Assembly (NCBI GenBank): GCA_023159155.1 | Contig: JAJNNX010000009.1 | Span: 1,116,001 to 1,180,000, forward strand | Length of the DNA stretch: 64,000 nucleotides | Reading direction: 5' to 3' | DNA from: Ustulina deusta | Lineage: Eukaryota > Ascomycota > Sordariomycetes > Xylariales > Xylariaceae | In this document: one piece after another, positions 55,627 to 64,000 of the stretch | How the letters are laid out: each line of letters opens with the position of its first letter | Position numbering within the stretch: position 1 is the first letter of the stretch | The notes under the pieces: generated by a model | What the model was told of the DNA's origin: nothing | Database searches by the model: none | The model's input: the letters and a program-made list of their open reading frames with translations, nothing else | Translations under genes and position numbers: made by a program

Positions 55627-57711
55627 ATGTCGGTCCCTGCTTCCACCGTGTTGGCCAGTCCGACCACAGATGCGGCTAACGAGGTCCATCCTACCGCAAC
55701 AGGGTCTGGTAATGTCTGCGAGAAGCTGGCCGAGATGACTATCTGCGAACCCGCTGGCCTAGCCACCCTGCCGCCCGAGATCATTCTAGGCATCCTCGGG
55801 TATCTGGGAAGCAAGAGGCATTGGTTCGCTCTCGCCAGAACATGCCAACGTGTCTCTCATGTCGTAGTGGCCGAGCTGGACAAATACAACGCAAAGGAGG
55901 GGCAGAATTATGCCTTTTGGTATGCCTGCGTGGCAAACAAACCTGCCATATTACTACGCCACATCTCAAACGATGCCGCAGTCGTCAACCGCCATTTCAC
56001 CTGCAACTTCACGATCCCGAAACTCGAAATCCCAATGGGACAGTTCATGTTGCCGTTAGCTGTTGCCATCATGGCCGGCAGGGATGGTATTGTCCAACTG
56101 CTGCTCGCCAACGGCGCCGATGCGAATCTCCCCGACCAGGCACCCGTCTCGCCGAACCGGGTACTCTGGTACCCAATTAATTGGGCCGCGGCATCGAAGA
56201 ACAAGAATTCCGTGGCCATCATCAGGATGCTCAAGGATCACTCGGCCGACATGAACCAGGTCCCCAAGGACTGGATCAAGAAAAGGGCTGAGTATCCTCG
56301 AGGCATGAAATGTGCCCCCATATTCCGTGTCTTGCTGCTCGAGAAGCCTCGTCGCACTTCTCTGCGCAGTACCCAGCCCACCAGCTGCGAAACGTATAAC
56401 AATGACTTCAAGAAGATCCAAGACCTGCGTCTCCGCCAGCTCAAGGCGCTTCTGCAGAGCGGTGCCGAGCCCAACGCGCGGTACGACTGGGATCGTGTGA
56501 CGCCCGTTTTCTTCCTCCTGTCCAATCTCGCAGTCTACGCCCCATCCTTCTACTTCCCGGACCGATTGATGCTGTGGCATGAGGCGGAGACCCAGGCTGC
56601 CATGGTCAACGACATTGCCGCCTCGTTCCTTGACACCCTCCGCGACTTTGGAGCTGATGTCCATGCGTTAGGCAATCTCTACTATTACAAGGAAAAGACG
56701 GCGCGCGCCATCTCTTTCGACTACCCCGAAACGCCTCTGCACGCGGTCTGCCGGCTCAACGACCGCCACAAACCCTTGATCTACTGGTTTCTGCGCAACG
56801 GCGCGCACATCGACGACCTCGGCGAAGCCGGCAACACGGCGCTCATGGCATACTGTGGCTCCAATTTCAAGAGTGTCGATCAGTTCCAAAGGTTCCTCGG
56901 CTGCCGCCCTGCGATCAATCACCGGGATATCCTAGGTCGGACTGCTCTGCACGACTTGTGCGCTAACTTCTGGCTGTTCCCTCAGGTTAAGGAGAAGGTG
57001 GTGAAGATGTTGCTTGATATGGGAGCTGATCCGACAGTTGTTAGCGAGGAGGGCCACAGACCGGGGAAGGAGATCGAGCAGGCGATCGCGCGGGTAATCG
57101 CGCTGAAGTCGGTGCAGAATATCGAGCAGGAGATCGAGCAGGATATTGCGCAGGATGTTGTGCTGAAGATGCTTGGTGATGCGGTCAAGGAGTGGGAAAG
57201 GCTGAAAAATGAACGCGAGGGACGCTCTATACATCACCCGGGCCGTGAGAATCACCGGCGTGGTGGCCGAGGAGGTCGAGAGGGCCGTGGAGGTAGTGCG
57301 ACGATTAGGAAAGAGAATCGAGAGGAGAATCGTGGAGATGAGAGAGTAGGTTGTCAACCCGCCAACCCCCCTGGCATCCGAGGAGGTCATCGCGGAACCC
57401 GAGGCAGTGATCGAGGTCATAGTGAAGCCGGCCATCACAGCGGCCTTCAGGGTAGCAACGAGAATATCGACAACGATCATGCCAAAGCTCGACAAAACTC
57501 TACCTCGGCTGAGAGCCACGAAAAGGAACACATTTCTCAAGAACATAACCGGACCGTCCACCGAGGCCCCTTCTACCAGAATGCCCGTGGCGGTCGCCCA
57601 GGATCCCATCAAGGCGGTAACAGAGGAAGAGGCCGGGGTCGTCGATCTGATGTTCAACACGGCAGCCGTGGAGGACATCATCACGAAGGGGGCCATTCTA
57701 AGGGTATCTAG
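55627..57711 (+). CDS. F-box / ankyrin-repeat protein with RGG-rich tail (694 aa)
   Basis: Intronless. Residues about 45-80 form an F-box (LATLPPEIILGILGYLGSKR, then FALARTCQRVSHVV). Ankyrin repeats follow at about 140-500: LPLAVAIMAGRDGIVQLLLA; ETPLHAVCRL; GNTALMAYCG; RTALHDLCANFWLFPQ; VVKMLLDMGADPTVV. A heptad-like acidic/hydrophobic helix (ARVIALKSVQNIEQEIEQDI) links to a tail of about 160 residues rich in Arg-Gly and His (GGRGGREGRGGS; GNRGRGRGRRSD). F-box proteins recruit SCF ubiquitin ligases and ankyrins bind substrates. RGG tails usually bind RNA, an unusual addition here. The start at 55627 follows a CA-rich leader. Confidence 0.82.
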   Translation: MSVPASTVLASPTTDAANEVHPTATGSGNVCEKLAEMTICEPAGLATLPPEIILGILGYLGSKRHWFALARTCQRVSHVVVAELDKYNAKEGQNYAFWYACVANKPAILLRHISNDAAVVNRHFTCNFTIPKLEIPMGQFMLPLAVAIMAGRDGIVQLLLANGADANLPDQAPVSPNRVLWYPINWAAASKNKNSVAIIRMLKDHSADMNQVPKDWIKKRAEYPRGMKCAPIFRVLLLEKPRRTSLRSTQPTSCETYNNDFKKIQDLRLRQLKALLQSGAEPNARYDWDRVTPVFFLLSNLAVYAPSFYFPDRLMLWHEAETQAAMVNDIAASFLDTLRDFGADVHALGNLYYYKEKTARAISFDYPETPLHAVCRLNDRHKPLIYWFLRNGAHIDDLGEAGNTALMAYCGSNFKSVDQFQRFLGCRPAINHRDILGRTALHDLCANFWLFPQVKEKVVKMLLDMGADPTVVSEEGHRPGKEIEQAIARVIALKSVQNIEQEIEQDIAQDVVLKMLGDAVKEWERLKNEREGRSIHHPGRENHRRGGRGGREGRGGSATIRKENREENRGDERVGCQPANPPGIRGGHRGTRGSDRGHSEAGHHSGLQGSNENIDNDHAKARQNSTSAESHEKEHISQEHNRTVHRGPFYQNARGGRPGSHQGGNRGRGRGRRSDVQHGSRGGHHHEGGHSKGI

Positions 57712-58702
57712 CATTCTAGAGAATGAGTCGATCGAAACATAGTTCGAATCCCAGCGACCCTCGAAATCTAACCGACTGACCGAAAATAAGCCACGTGTAC
57801 GAGCTCGGCTCTGTTAGGTTATCTCCCCAAGCTGTCTACTTAGCCCGGCCATGAGCTGTTCCTTTTTGCTTTCTTTCCTTCTGCTTGACGTACATCCACG
57901 ATTCACCTACTGGACACTCGTCGTGCTTGGTTCGGTTCACCTATGCATCGCGAAGAACACGACGAAGTCTAACCCGACTTTCTCTGCGTTAAAGAGAAAT
58001 GGCAACGGGAGATAGCCTTTGCAGCCGTTATTGTTACACTGATGCCGTCGCTTCACTATACAGCGCACTTCATGACCAGAGGAAGCAGGCGAGCAAATCA
58101 TTCAATCCTCCTCTCGAAAATAAAAAAAGAAGAAAAGGAAAGAAGAAACCAATGTGGAAGGGTAGGGGCTTGGCTTCTTAGTTGTTATTGTTCTCATGAT
58201 GGATGATCCAACGGACTAGACTGGGGGCAGAATAGAACTGCCGTGTATATGGATTTCCCGTTTATATAACATGTCCCAGTCCAGTAACGAATAGCCCTTC
58301 AATGAACCAGTCACCTCTCTGCCGATAATCCCGGACCACACCTGGGCCAACTGGCATATGGAATGGACGTTAAATATGTGGATAATGCCTCGTTGTGAAG
58401 CGCCCTGACAACAAGACAAGAATATGAAGGGGGCGAGAAATAAAGAGACTAGGAGCAGGTTGGTGTTTTTTATGTTCTTTCGTAGTCTGTCTAGTGTATA
58501 CCCTGTATACCAGATATTAATAGCCGTGGACTCTAAAACTAAAACAATCAGAATCCCAGCCTACGTAATTTTGATCTCGTTTGCCATACTTCTTCATTAG
58601 TCGTTACGCCTTGCCTCCCAATCTGCCACATAATAGAGCGGGCTGGGCCGTGGTCGCCCTTGGTCTAGCGTCCCTGGTTTTCTTTTTTGTTTCTTCCTTT
58701 CT
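57712..58702. other. Convergent intergenic region
   Basis: 3' regions of the F-box/ankyrin gene (+) and pyruvate kinase (-). No supported gene. A tRNA-like TTCGAATCCC near 57745 has no supporting stems. Confidence 0.45.
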
Positions 58703-60839
58703 TTACTCAAGCTGGCCAATTCCGAGGTGCTCAGGGTCAGCCTTGACAATGCGGATCGTGTTGGTGTTGCCCATGCCACCTCTCCAGCCTTGGACCACTA
58801 CGACCGTGTCTCCCAGACTTAGGACATTCAGCTTAAGCGCGTTGCTGATAGCCCAGCCGATGCGCTTGTCCACATCTTCTTGCCAGTTGACCTTGTCGAA
58901 GTCGGGCTTCTGCTCCGGGAACAGGAAGGGGTAGACGCCACGGTACAAGTGAGCATACCGGCTGGCGCTAGGAGTACGGGTAATCATGAAGATGGGGCAG
59001 ACCGGCCGGTACTTGCTCAGCAGTCTAGCTGAGTCACCCGATGTAGATAGGACGATGATACCACCAGCGTTCAAGTCGAGAGAGGCTCGCACTGCGGCCA
59101 TGGCAATCGACTCGACCACCGAGACTGGTCGTTTCACGATGGAGCATAGTTCCTCGAAGTGGCTGACGTAGGGAATGGAATTCTCGGCCTTGACACATGC
59201 CTCGTGCATCTCACTAACAGCCTTTTCAGGGTAAGAACCCTTAGCGGTCTCGCCCTGCAGTAGAGAACGGTTAGATAATAGTAGCATGGGAACGGCGATA
59301 TTAAGGGGTCTTGGTGTCATTGATCGTGATATGACCACGGATAGATCAAGGCATGCAATGAAACACTAGCAAGTTCTCCGACAAGGCAGAACTGAGTATG
59401 ACTTACAGACAACATGACACAGTCAGCGCCGTCCGTGATAGCATTTCCAACGTCGGACACCTCAGCACGGGTTGGGCGAGGGTTCTTGATCATACTTTCG
59501 AGCTATTATTACGTAAGTATCTATCCAGCAAGTGAGGTTGGGGATGCGGTATCAGTTAAAAGGGGTTCGAACCATCTGAGTAGCACAAATGACAGGTTTT
59601 CCGGCTATATTGCACATGGCAATAAGCTTCTTCTGGGCAGCAAAAACTTCGGCAGCAGGGATCTCGATACCCAAATCGCCACGGGCGACCATGACACCTA
59701 GTAAGCATGAATCATTAGTCCATGTCTCTGTCCCTGATCCAACGTCTAGTAAAAAGGAGTATACCGCATAAAAATAGCTTGTATGAGGGGGGCCAAGGTG
59801 CGTTGTCTATGCTTACCGTCCGTCTCGCGAAGAATTTCTTTAAAATTGATGATGCCTTGTCGATTTTCGATCTTGGCAATGATCTGGATGTGCTTGCCCT
59901 CCTCGCCGAGAACCTCTCGGATATCTCGGATATCCTGGCCACGGCGGATGAAAGAAGCGAAGACCATGTCGACGTTATTCTTCACACCGAAACGTAGGTC
60001 GTTCTTGTCCTTCTCTGAAAGGGCAGGGAGATCGACGTCGGTGTCGGGTAGGTTGACACCTTTTCGGGAGCTGATGAAGCCATTGTTGAGAGCCTTGACC
60101 TTGACGGTCTTTCCATCAACAACCTCAAGAACCTCAAAGGCGAGAATGCCGTCATCTACGTAGATGATTCGGCCAGGCGCAATGACCTTTGTGATGTTCT
60201 TGTAGTCGACGTACCTAGTTATTCCGGTCAACTCGGAGATTCAAGGCCTCAAGGAGCCCCAACAGACGTACATGTTCTGGGTATCACAAGCAGCGACATA
60301 TTGTTCATCAGTGGTGAAGTTCATGATGGTACCGGCAGAGAGGGGTAGATCCTCATCTCCCTTGGTGTTACCGGTACGGATCTCGGGCCCTTTCGTATCA
60401 AGTGCGATAGCGACGGGGCGCCCAGGTTGGGCCTTCTCGGCAGCTCGGGTATTGTCAATGACGGACTGGTGGTACTCTGAGGGTTATAGTATTAGCGCTC
60501 TGTGTTTGTAACCCTTTTCTCCAAGATTTTCTACGGCAGTGAAACAGCGACACCAAGACTCCCAGCGCTCTCGATAAAAAGGGGCCGGAGCAGTTCCGTA
60601 CCGTAAGAGCCGTGGGAAAAGTTCATGCGGACAACATTGAGACCGGCACGACGGAGGTTGTTGATGGCCTCGACAGAGTTTGTCTTCGGACCGATAGTGC
60701 AGATAATGGAGGACCGGCGCACGTTGTGCTCGGGTGCATAGGCAGTATCAAGAGCGGCGAGCCACTCGATCTTGTTGCCGAGGTTAAGATGGTCGAGGGC
60801 GTTGGCCGCGATGGACTGTCTTCGCTTGTGGGACAGCAT
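58703..60839 (-). CDS. pkiA: Pyruvate kinase
   Basis: Six exons: 60839-60602, 60476-60272, 60214-59817, 59697-59573, 59502-59407 and 59254-58703, with introns of 125, 57, 119, 70 and 152 bp; 537 aa, the expected length. The N-terminus reads [20 protein letters not shown]. Landmarks: [34 protein letters not shown], the B-domain [14 protein letters not shown], the active-site signature [16 protein letters not shown] with the catalytic Lys, [29 protein letters not shown] segment (here [16 protein letters not shown]), [17 protein letters not shown], and the C-domain ([20 protein letters not shown]). It converts PEP and ADP to pyruvate and ATP in glycolysis. Catalytic residues are intact. The symbol follows Aspergillus usage. 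Confidence 0.97.
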
Positions 60840-62554
60840 TGTGAATGAAGGCGTAAGTCGGGTAGGTTGTCCGAAACTTGGCGGGATCAAGGGAACAAAA
60901 CTGTTCGAATTGGTGAGTACACGAGTCAACACTTGACACGAGACAAGACGGCACAAAATGGTCGTTCGGGAATTTCTTGGGGGGAAGGGGGGGGGCTATG
61001 GATTTGAGATATTGATACGAGGAAGACACGGGTGACACCAGACTTGGGCCAGACAATACATGAAAATGGGAAAGCCCGGCTCCTTCGCCTAACCCAGTTC
61101 CGATGGCTTGGTGGAGTATAGACAAGCAAGATGGCGAGGAAGTGTCCCCCATAAACATCCCATCATCAACAGCAGACCAACAGCAGATCAACAACAGAGA
61201 TGGTTCGTGGACCTGCGAGAGCTGCGGACTGGAAAGCTTGTGGCGAGACTCCAGCTCGACAAGACATTTCGGGAGCCCCGGACCAACTTGCTGCCATCCA
61301 GTCATGGTACAGCCCAGCGTGTAGCAAGCTTTCGGAATAGGCCAACACAGCTTGGTTCTTCGCTCGTCTCGATTGCTCACGTCTCGCTGGGCTCTGCTGG
61401 GACATGTGGTGTTTCCACGATGGAAGACTTCAGACAATAAAACAAGAAGACGATTCTCCCTTTTTTTTCTTCACGTACCTCAATGGCTATATCTGCAAGC
61501 CAGGAATGGAGAGACTCCAGAGACAGGAATATGGAGAAGAGACGCGAGTTGGAGGGGCGTCGTCTCGTGCGGGTGGGATGGTGATGGAGAGGACGGGGAC
61601 GAGAGTAGATCGGGGCGAGGAGAGCGATGGATGCTGTCAGAAATAGGGATGAGGGATGAGGGAATTCTCGACGACAAGAATTTCCAGATATCGCTAAATA
61701 GGCCTCTCGGTAGTCCGCAGTTCCAATGGGAAAAGTCAGATCAGGGTCGTATACGTAAGGCAGCGGCAGGTATAAACTCGGCGGGGGGGCCAGAAAATAA
61801 GTGCCTCAACGAAGCGACTTGAAACCCCTCCAACCATAAAGACCCCTCAACAACTCTCGTCGACCAATGAAACAGAACCGTGGAGTGTTGACAGCCCCGC
61901 CATTGGTCTGGCCACACGGCCTCTGTACCGTCGTGTACCTCGAGACAGGTGCTCAGAGCAGTGCAGAGCCAGGGGCCGTGTAGGTACCTCCAAGCATCTG
62001 TTGGAAGTGGGATGATAGGGAAGGTTCTTGGCGTCAATCTGATAAGAGAAATTGATAAGGATTGCCGGTGAAGCCTCGATGAATGAGTAATCCGAGTGTT
62101 GCCAATCTAGGTGTGGTCGGGACACCTGTCTAGGTCGGCGGGTGGGGACCTCGAGGAGTGGTGCCTCGGTGGGCCATGCCAAGAGGAGAAAGGGGGAACT
62201 CCATCCTACCCCATATGGTTTGGCTCCTTGCGGCGAGCTAAGCAATTATCCGCCGTTATCGTTATCGGTGTGAAGATGAGCGGTCGCCCCGTCGTCCATC
62301 ATCCAAGATCCATCATCCCAGCTGGCTAGTCCGACACTCTCTCCCCCCAGACCAGCCATACCCATCACATCATATTCGACTCAAGCCAGACCTCGCAACA
62401 CCACACCGCTTTGTGGACGCACCACTAGGCTCGTATCGTCATTTCTCTCGCGCATCTTTCCAAGTCTGCTGCGATTCCGTCAACCGGGTTTCTGCCATAC
62501 AAACGACGAAACAAAGGAAGAAACGAACCTGTTCTGCCCGACCTTTCCATCAAG
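60840..62554. other. Divergent promoter region of pyruvate kinase and the DUF1748 gene
   Basis: About 1.7 kb. The part next to pyruvate kinase is pyrimidine-rich on the coding strand, as in strongly expressed fungal genes, with a (C)n tract near 60985-60995. Overlapping short frames are not supported. The right end has C-rich runs before the ATG at 62555. Confidence 0.5.
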
Positions 62555-63131
62555 ATGGTTGTAAGTGCTCTACGTACACCAAGCCAACGCCCCGAACAAG
62601 CCTCGCGTTCGGGGCGTGGTCGAGCACGCTGAATTCTGAACATGGCCTCTCATCAGTTTCTCAATTTACTGACATTTGGCCTCTGGGGAAAGCTCGGACG
62701 CCTAAGCCATTACGCCATTGACGCCGTCCTCAGTACGTCACTCCTCGGCCCTCGACGTCTTCTCTCCTAGTCTCGCCGTGGGCTAACGTGTCTCTCTCCT
62801 TCGCAGTCTCGACGATCCTCGCCGGCATGCGGCGCTCGACCGGTCTCACGTAAGTTTGTCCATCCCATCGCCAGTGCAGAGTATAAGCGACACGACGAGC
62901 AAGAAGAGGGAACGAAGGGACAGAAGGGGGGGCCTCTTTTATCCGAGAAAATAGAAGCTGACTGTAGCCGACGATGCGCGTGCGCGATGCAGTGTCAAGA
63001 GCGAACGCATAACAGGCGAGAGCGGCGAGATGAACAAATGGGTCAACAAGTACCTTGGCGTAGGCGAGTGGGTGTTGGATCAGTCGGTAGCATTTGCCGG
63101 GACCAGCAAATTCTTCGAGCGCACTCGATAG
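62555..63131 (+). CDS. DUF1748 family small membrane protein
   Basis: Four exons: 62555-62560 (only ATG GTT), 62693-62732, 62807-62849 and 62993-63131; 75 aa, exactly the family size. The product is MVLGRLSHYAIDAVLISTIL, then AGMRRSTGLTVKSER, NKWVNKYLGVGEWVLDQSVA and GTSKFFERTR. RLxHYAIDAVLxSTxLAGxRRSTGLT and KYLGVGEWVxDQSVA are the DUF1748 signatures. It has one amphipathic or membrane-prone N-terminal helix. The family is conserved in fungi; its function is not established to my knowledge. Splicing is supported because all four junctions restore the conserved sequence. Confidence 0.92.
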
Positions 63132-64000
63132 TGTCGCTCACCATCGCGCCACCCGGACTTCATCATATTGACGGAATGGGAGCTCCTTGCCATCACACCC
63201 CTTGAAATAGATCGGACCAAGAGATAGATGAATGGACGGATACGAAGATCACGACCGATAATGCACCGCCCGAACATCCCCCTCTCAATTTTCTCATGCC
63301 TTTACTCGAACTCTTCTCATGATATCCACGTACACGGACAGGTTGGAGGGCCGGCTTCTCCCAACGCTCATCGCGACTGTCATAGGATGAGCCCTAGTTT
63401 GTGGTGCATCTTGTCGGAGGAAACCGGTAGGAATGTTCTTGTGTAGAACAGCACAGTGAACGAGACGAAAAAGAGCTCTTCTCAACTCATACCTGTCCCG
63501 TCCAAGCTCTCAACACCTTCATATTTGCATACGAATAGGTTTCTGCTTGCTCTGTTTTCGCTCGACGAGGAAACCAATTTTTTTTTCCCTCAGAACTTGG
63601 TAGCGGCGTTTCACCCGGGTTTAAATCTGAGGGAAATGCGTAGTACTTCATCAAACAAATATATATACTGTTCTGCAAACCCGTCCCCACAAGTATACAC
63701 ACACATAGATATATATATATGCACGAAGTCCCGGTTTTATTCACTTTAAATTACTCGAGGGACAACGGCTACTTTTAGTACGGTACTGCATCGTGTAGTG
63801 TACCACGCCTTCCCAGCGTCCTCAGAAAGGTCCCGTATTCCCCCGAATAGCCGAGCTTTGCCGGTGCTACCTAGATCACATATGCATTCGCGGGATTTGT
63901 TTCTAGGCGATAGCTACACAGTAATCCCCTTCGTCCGTCCGGTTGGTACTCTAGCTACGGTTGAAAGAGAGGAGGGGGGCGGGGAGCGGGGAGCGGGGGA
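63132..64000. other. 3' flank, no supported gene
   Basis: It contains a (TA)n run near 63710-63720 and GGGGAGC-type short tandem units at the very end (about 63975-64000). Frames on both strands lack domains. Confidence 0.45.

Noticed and set aside
56056..57714. Long minus-strand open frames (202 and 260 aa)
   Set aside because: They are antisense shadows of the F-box/ankyrin gene; GC-rich codons and the RGG tail keep them open.
57740..57760. TTCGAATCCC resembling a tRNA T loop
   Set aside because: The neighbouring bases do not form the T stem, and the upstream DNA is the end of the F-box/ankyrin gene.
60784..61437. 217-aa minus-strand frame upstream of pyruvate kinase
   Set aside because: It overlaps the pyruvate kinase start in another frame, is Ser/Pro-rich in a leader-like way and shows no domain.
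1..64000. CRISPR arrays, rRNA genes, replication origins or prokaryotic operon signals
   Set aside because: None seen; the spliced genes and content are those of a fungal nuclear chromosome.

Overview
This window looks like a chromosomal segment of a filamentous ascomycete (Pezizomycotina; probably a Sordariomycete, although that finer placement is only an impression). Genes are monocistronic and lie on both strands. Introns are short (about 45-160 bp) with GT..AG ends and CTAAC/CTGAC-like branch sites. The content is typically fungal: a sedolisin protease, HET and DUF7025-AAA relics, a GH35 beta-galactosidase, a mitochondrial Thr-tRNA synthetase, pyruvate kinase and DUF1748. Intergenic DNA is long and often AT-rich. 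All exon structures were worked out by eye from reading frames and splice signals; exon lengths were checked to sum to whole codons wherever exon coordinates are given.

Layout. 0-7.5 kb: the 3' end of an amidase gene (+), a CorA-like membrane protein (-), an unrecognised open stretch, a large protein-kinase gene (-) and a small two-exon gene (+). 9.2-11.3 kb: a secreted S53 sedolisin. 12.7-14.9 kb: a multi-pass membrane protein. 16.5-19.6 kb: gene relics, namely a HET-domain fragment, a DUF7025/AAA+ ATPase pseudogene with frameshifts and stops, and the tail of a membrane protein. 20.9-26.2 kb: a small secreted protein, a decayed enoyl-reductase pseudogene, a complete hAT-like MITE with an exact 8-bp target duplication, a large Cys-rich membrane protein and a truncated SDR.

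26.6-43.8 kb is the gene-dense, conserved part: a short REI1-like zinc-finger protein, a phytanoyl-CoA dioxygenase family protein, a protein with a HicA-like C-terminus, an intron-rich GH35 beta-galactosidase, a Maf-like nucleotide pyrophosphatase, a small bHLH factor, mitochondrial threonyl-tRNA synthetase and an unrecognised single-TM protein. 44-50 kb is gene-poor, with small hypothetical genes. 50.2-52.1 kb holds an MFS drug:H+ antiporter. 55.6-57.7 kb holds an F-box/ankyrin protein with an RGG-rich tail. 58.7-63.1 kb holds pyruvate kinase (-) and a divergent four-exon DUF1748 gene (+).

There is no obvious operon-like or metabolic gene cluster. The most unusual structure is non-coding: a short module found three times (about 8.0, 15.0 and 47.6 kb), made of a palindrome directly followed by a TATATATA box, whose arms differ between copies yet remain complementary; the hAT-like MITE; and a perfect 30-bp palindrome at 6657-6686. 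Two gene graveyards (16.5-19.6 and 22.2-26.2 kb) mark where accessory genes have decayed between conserved ones.
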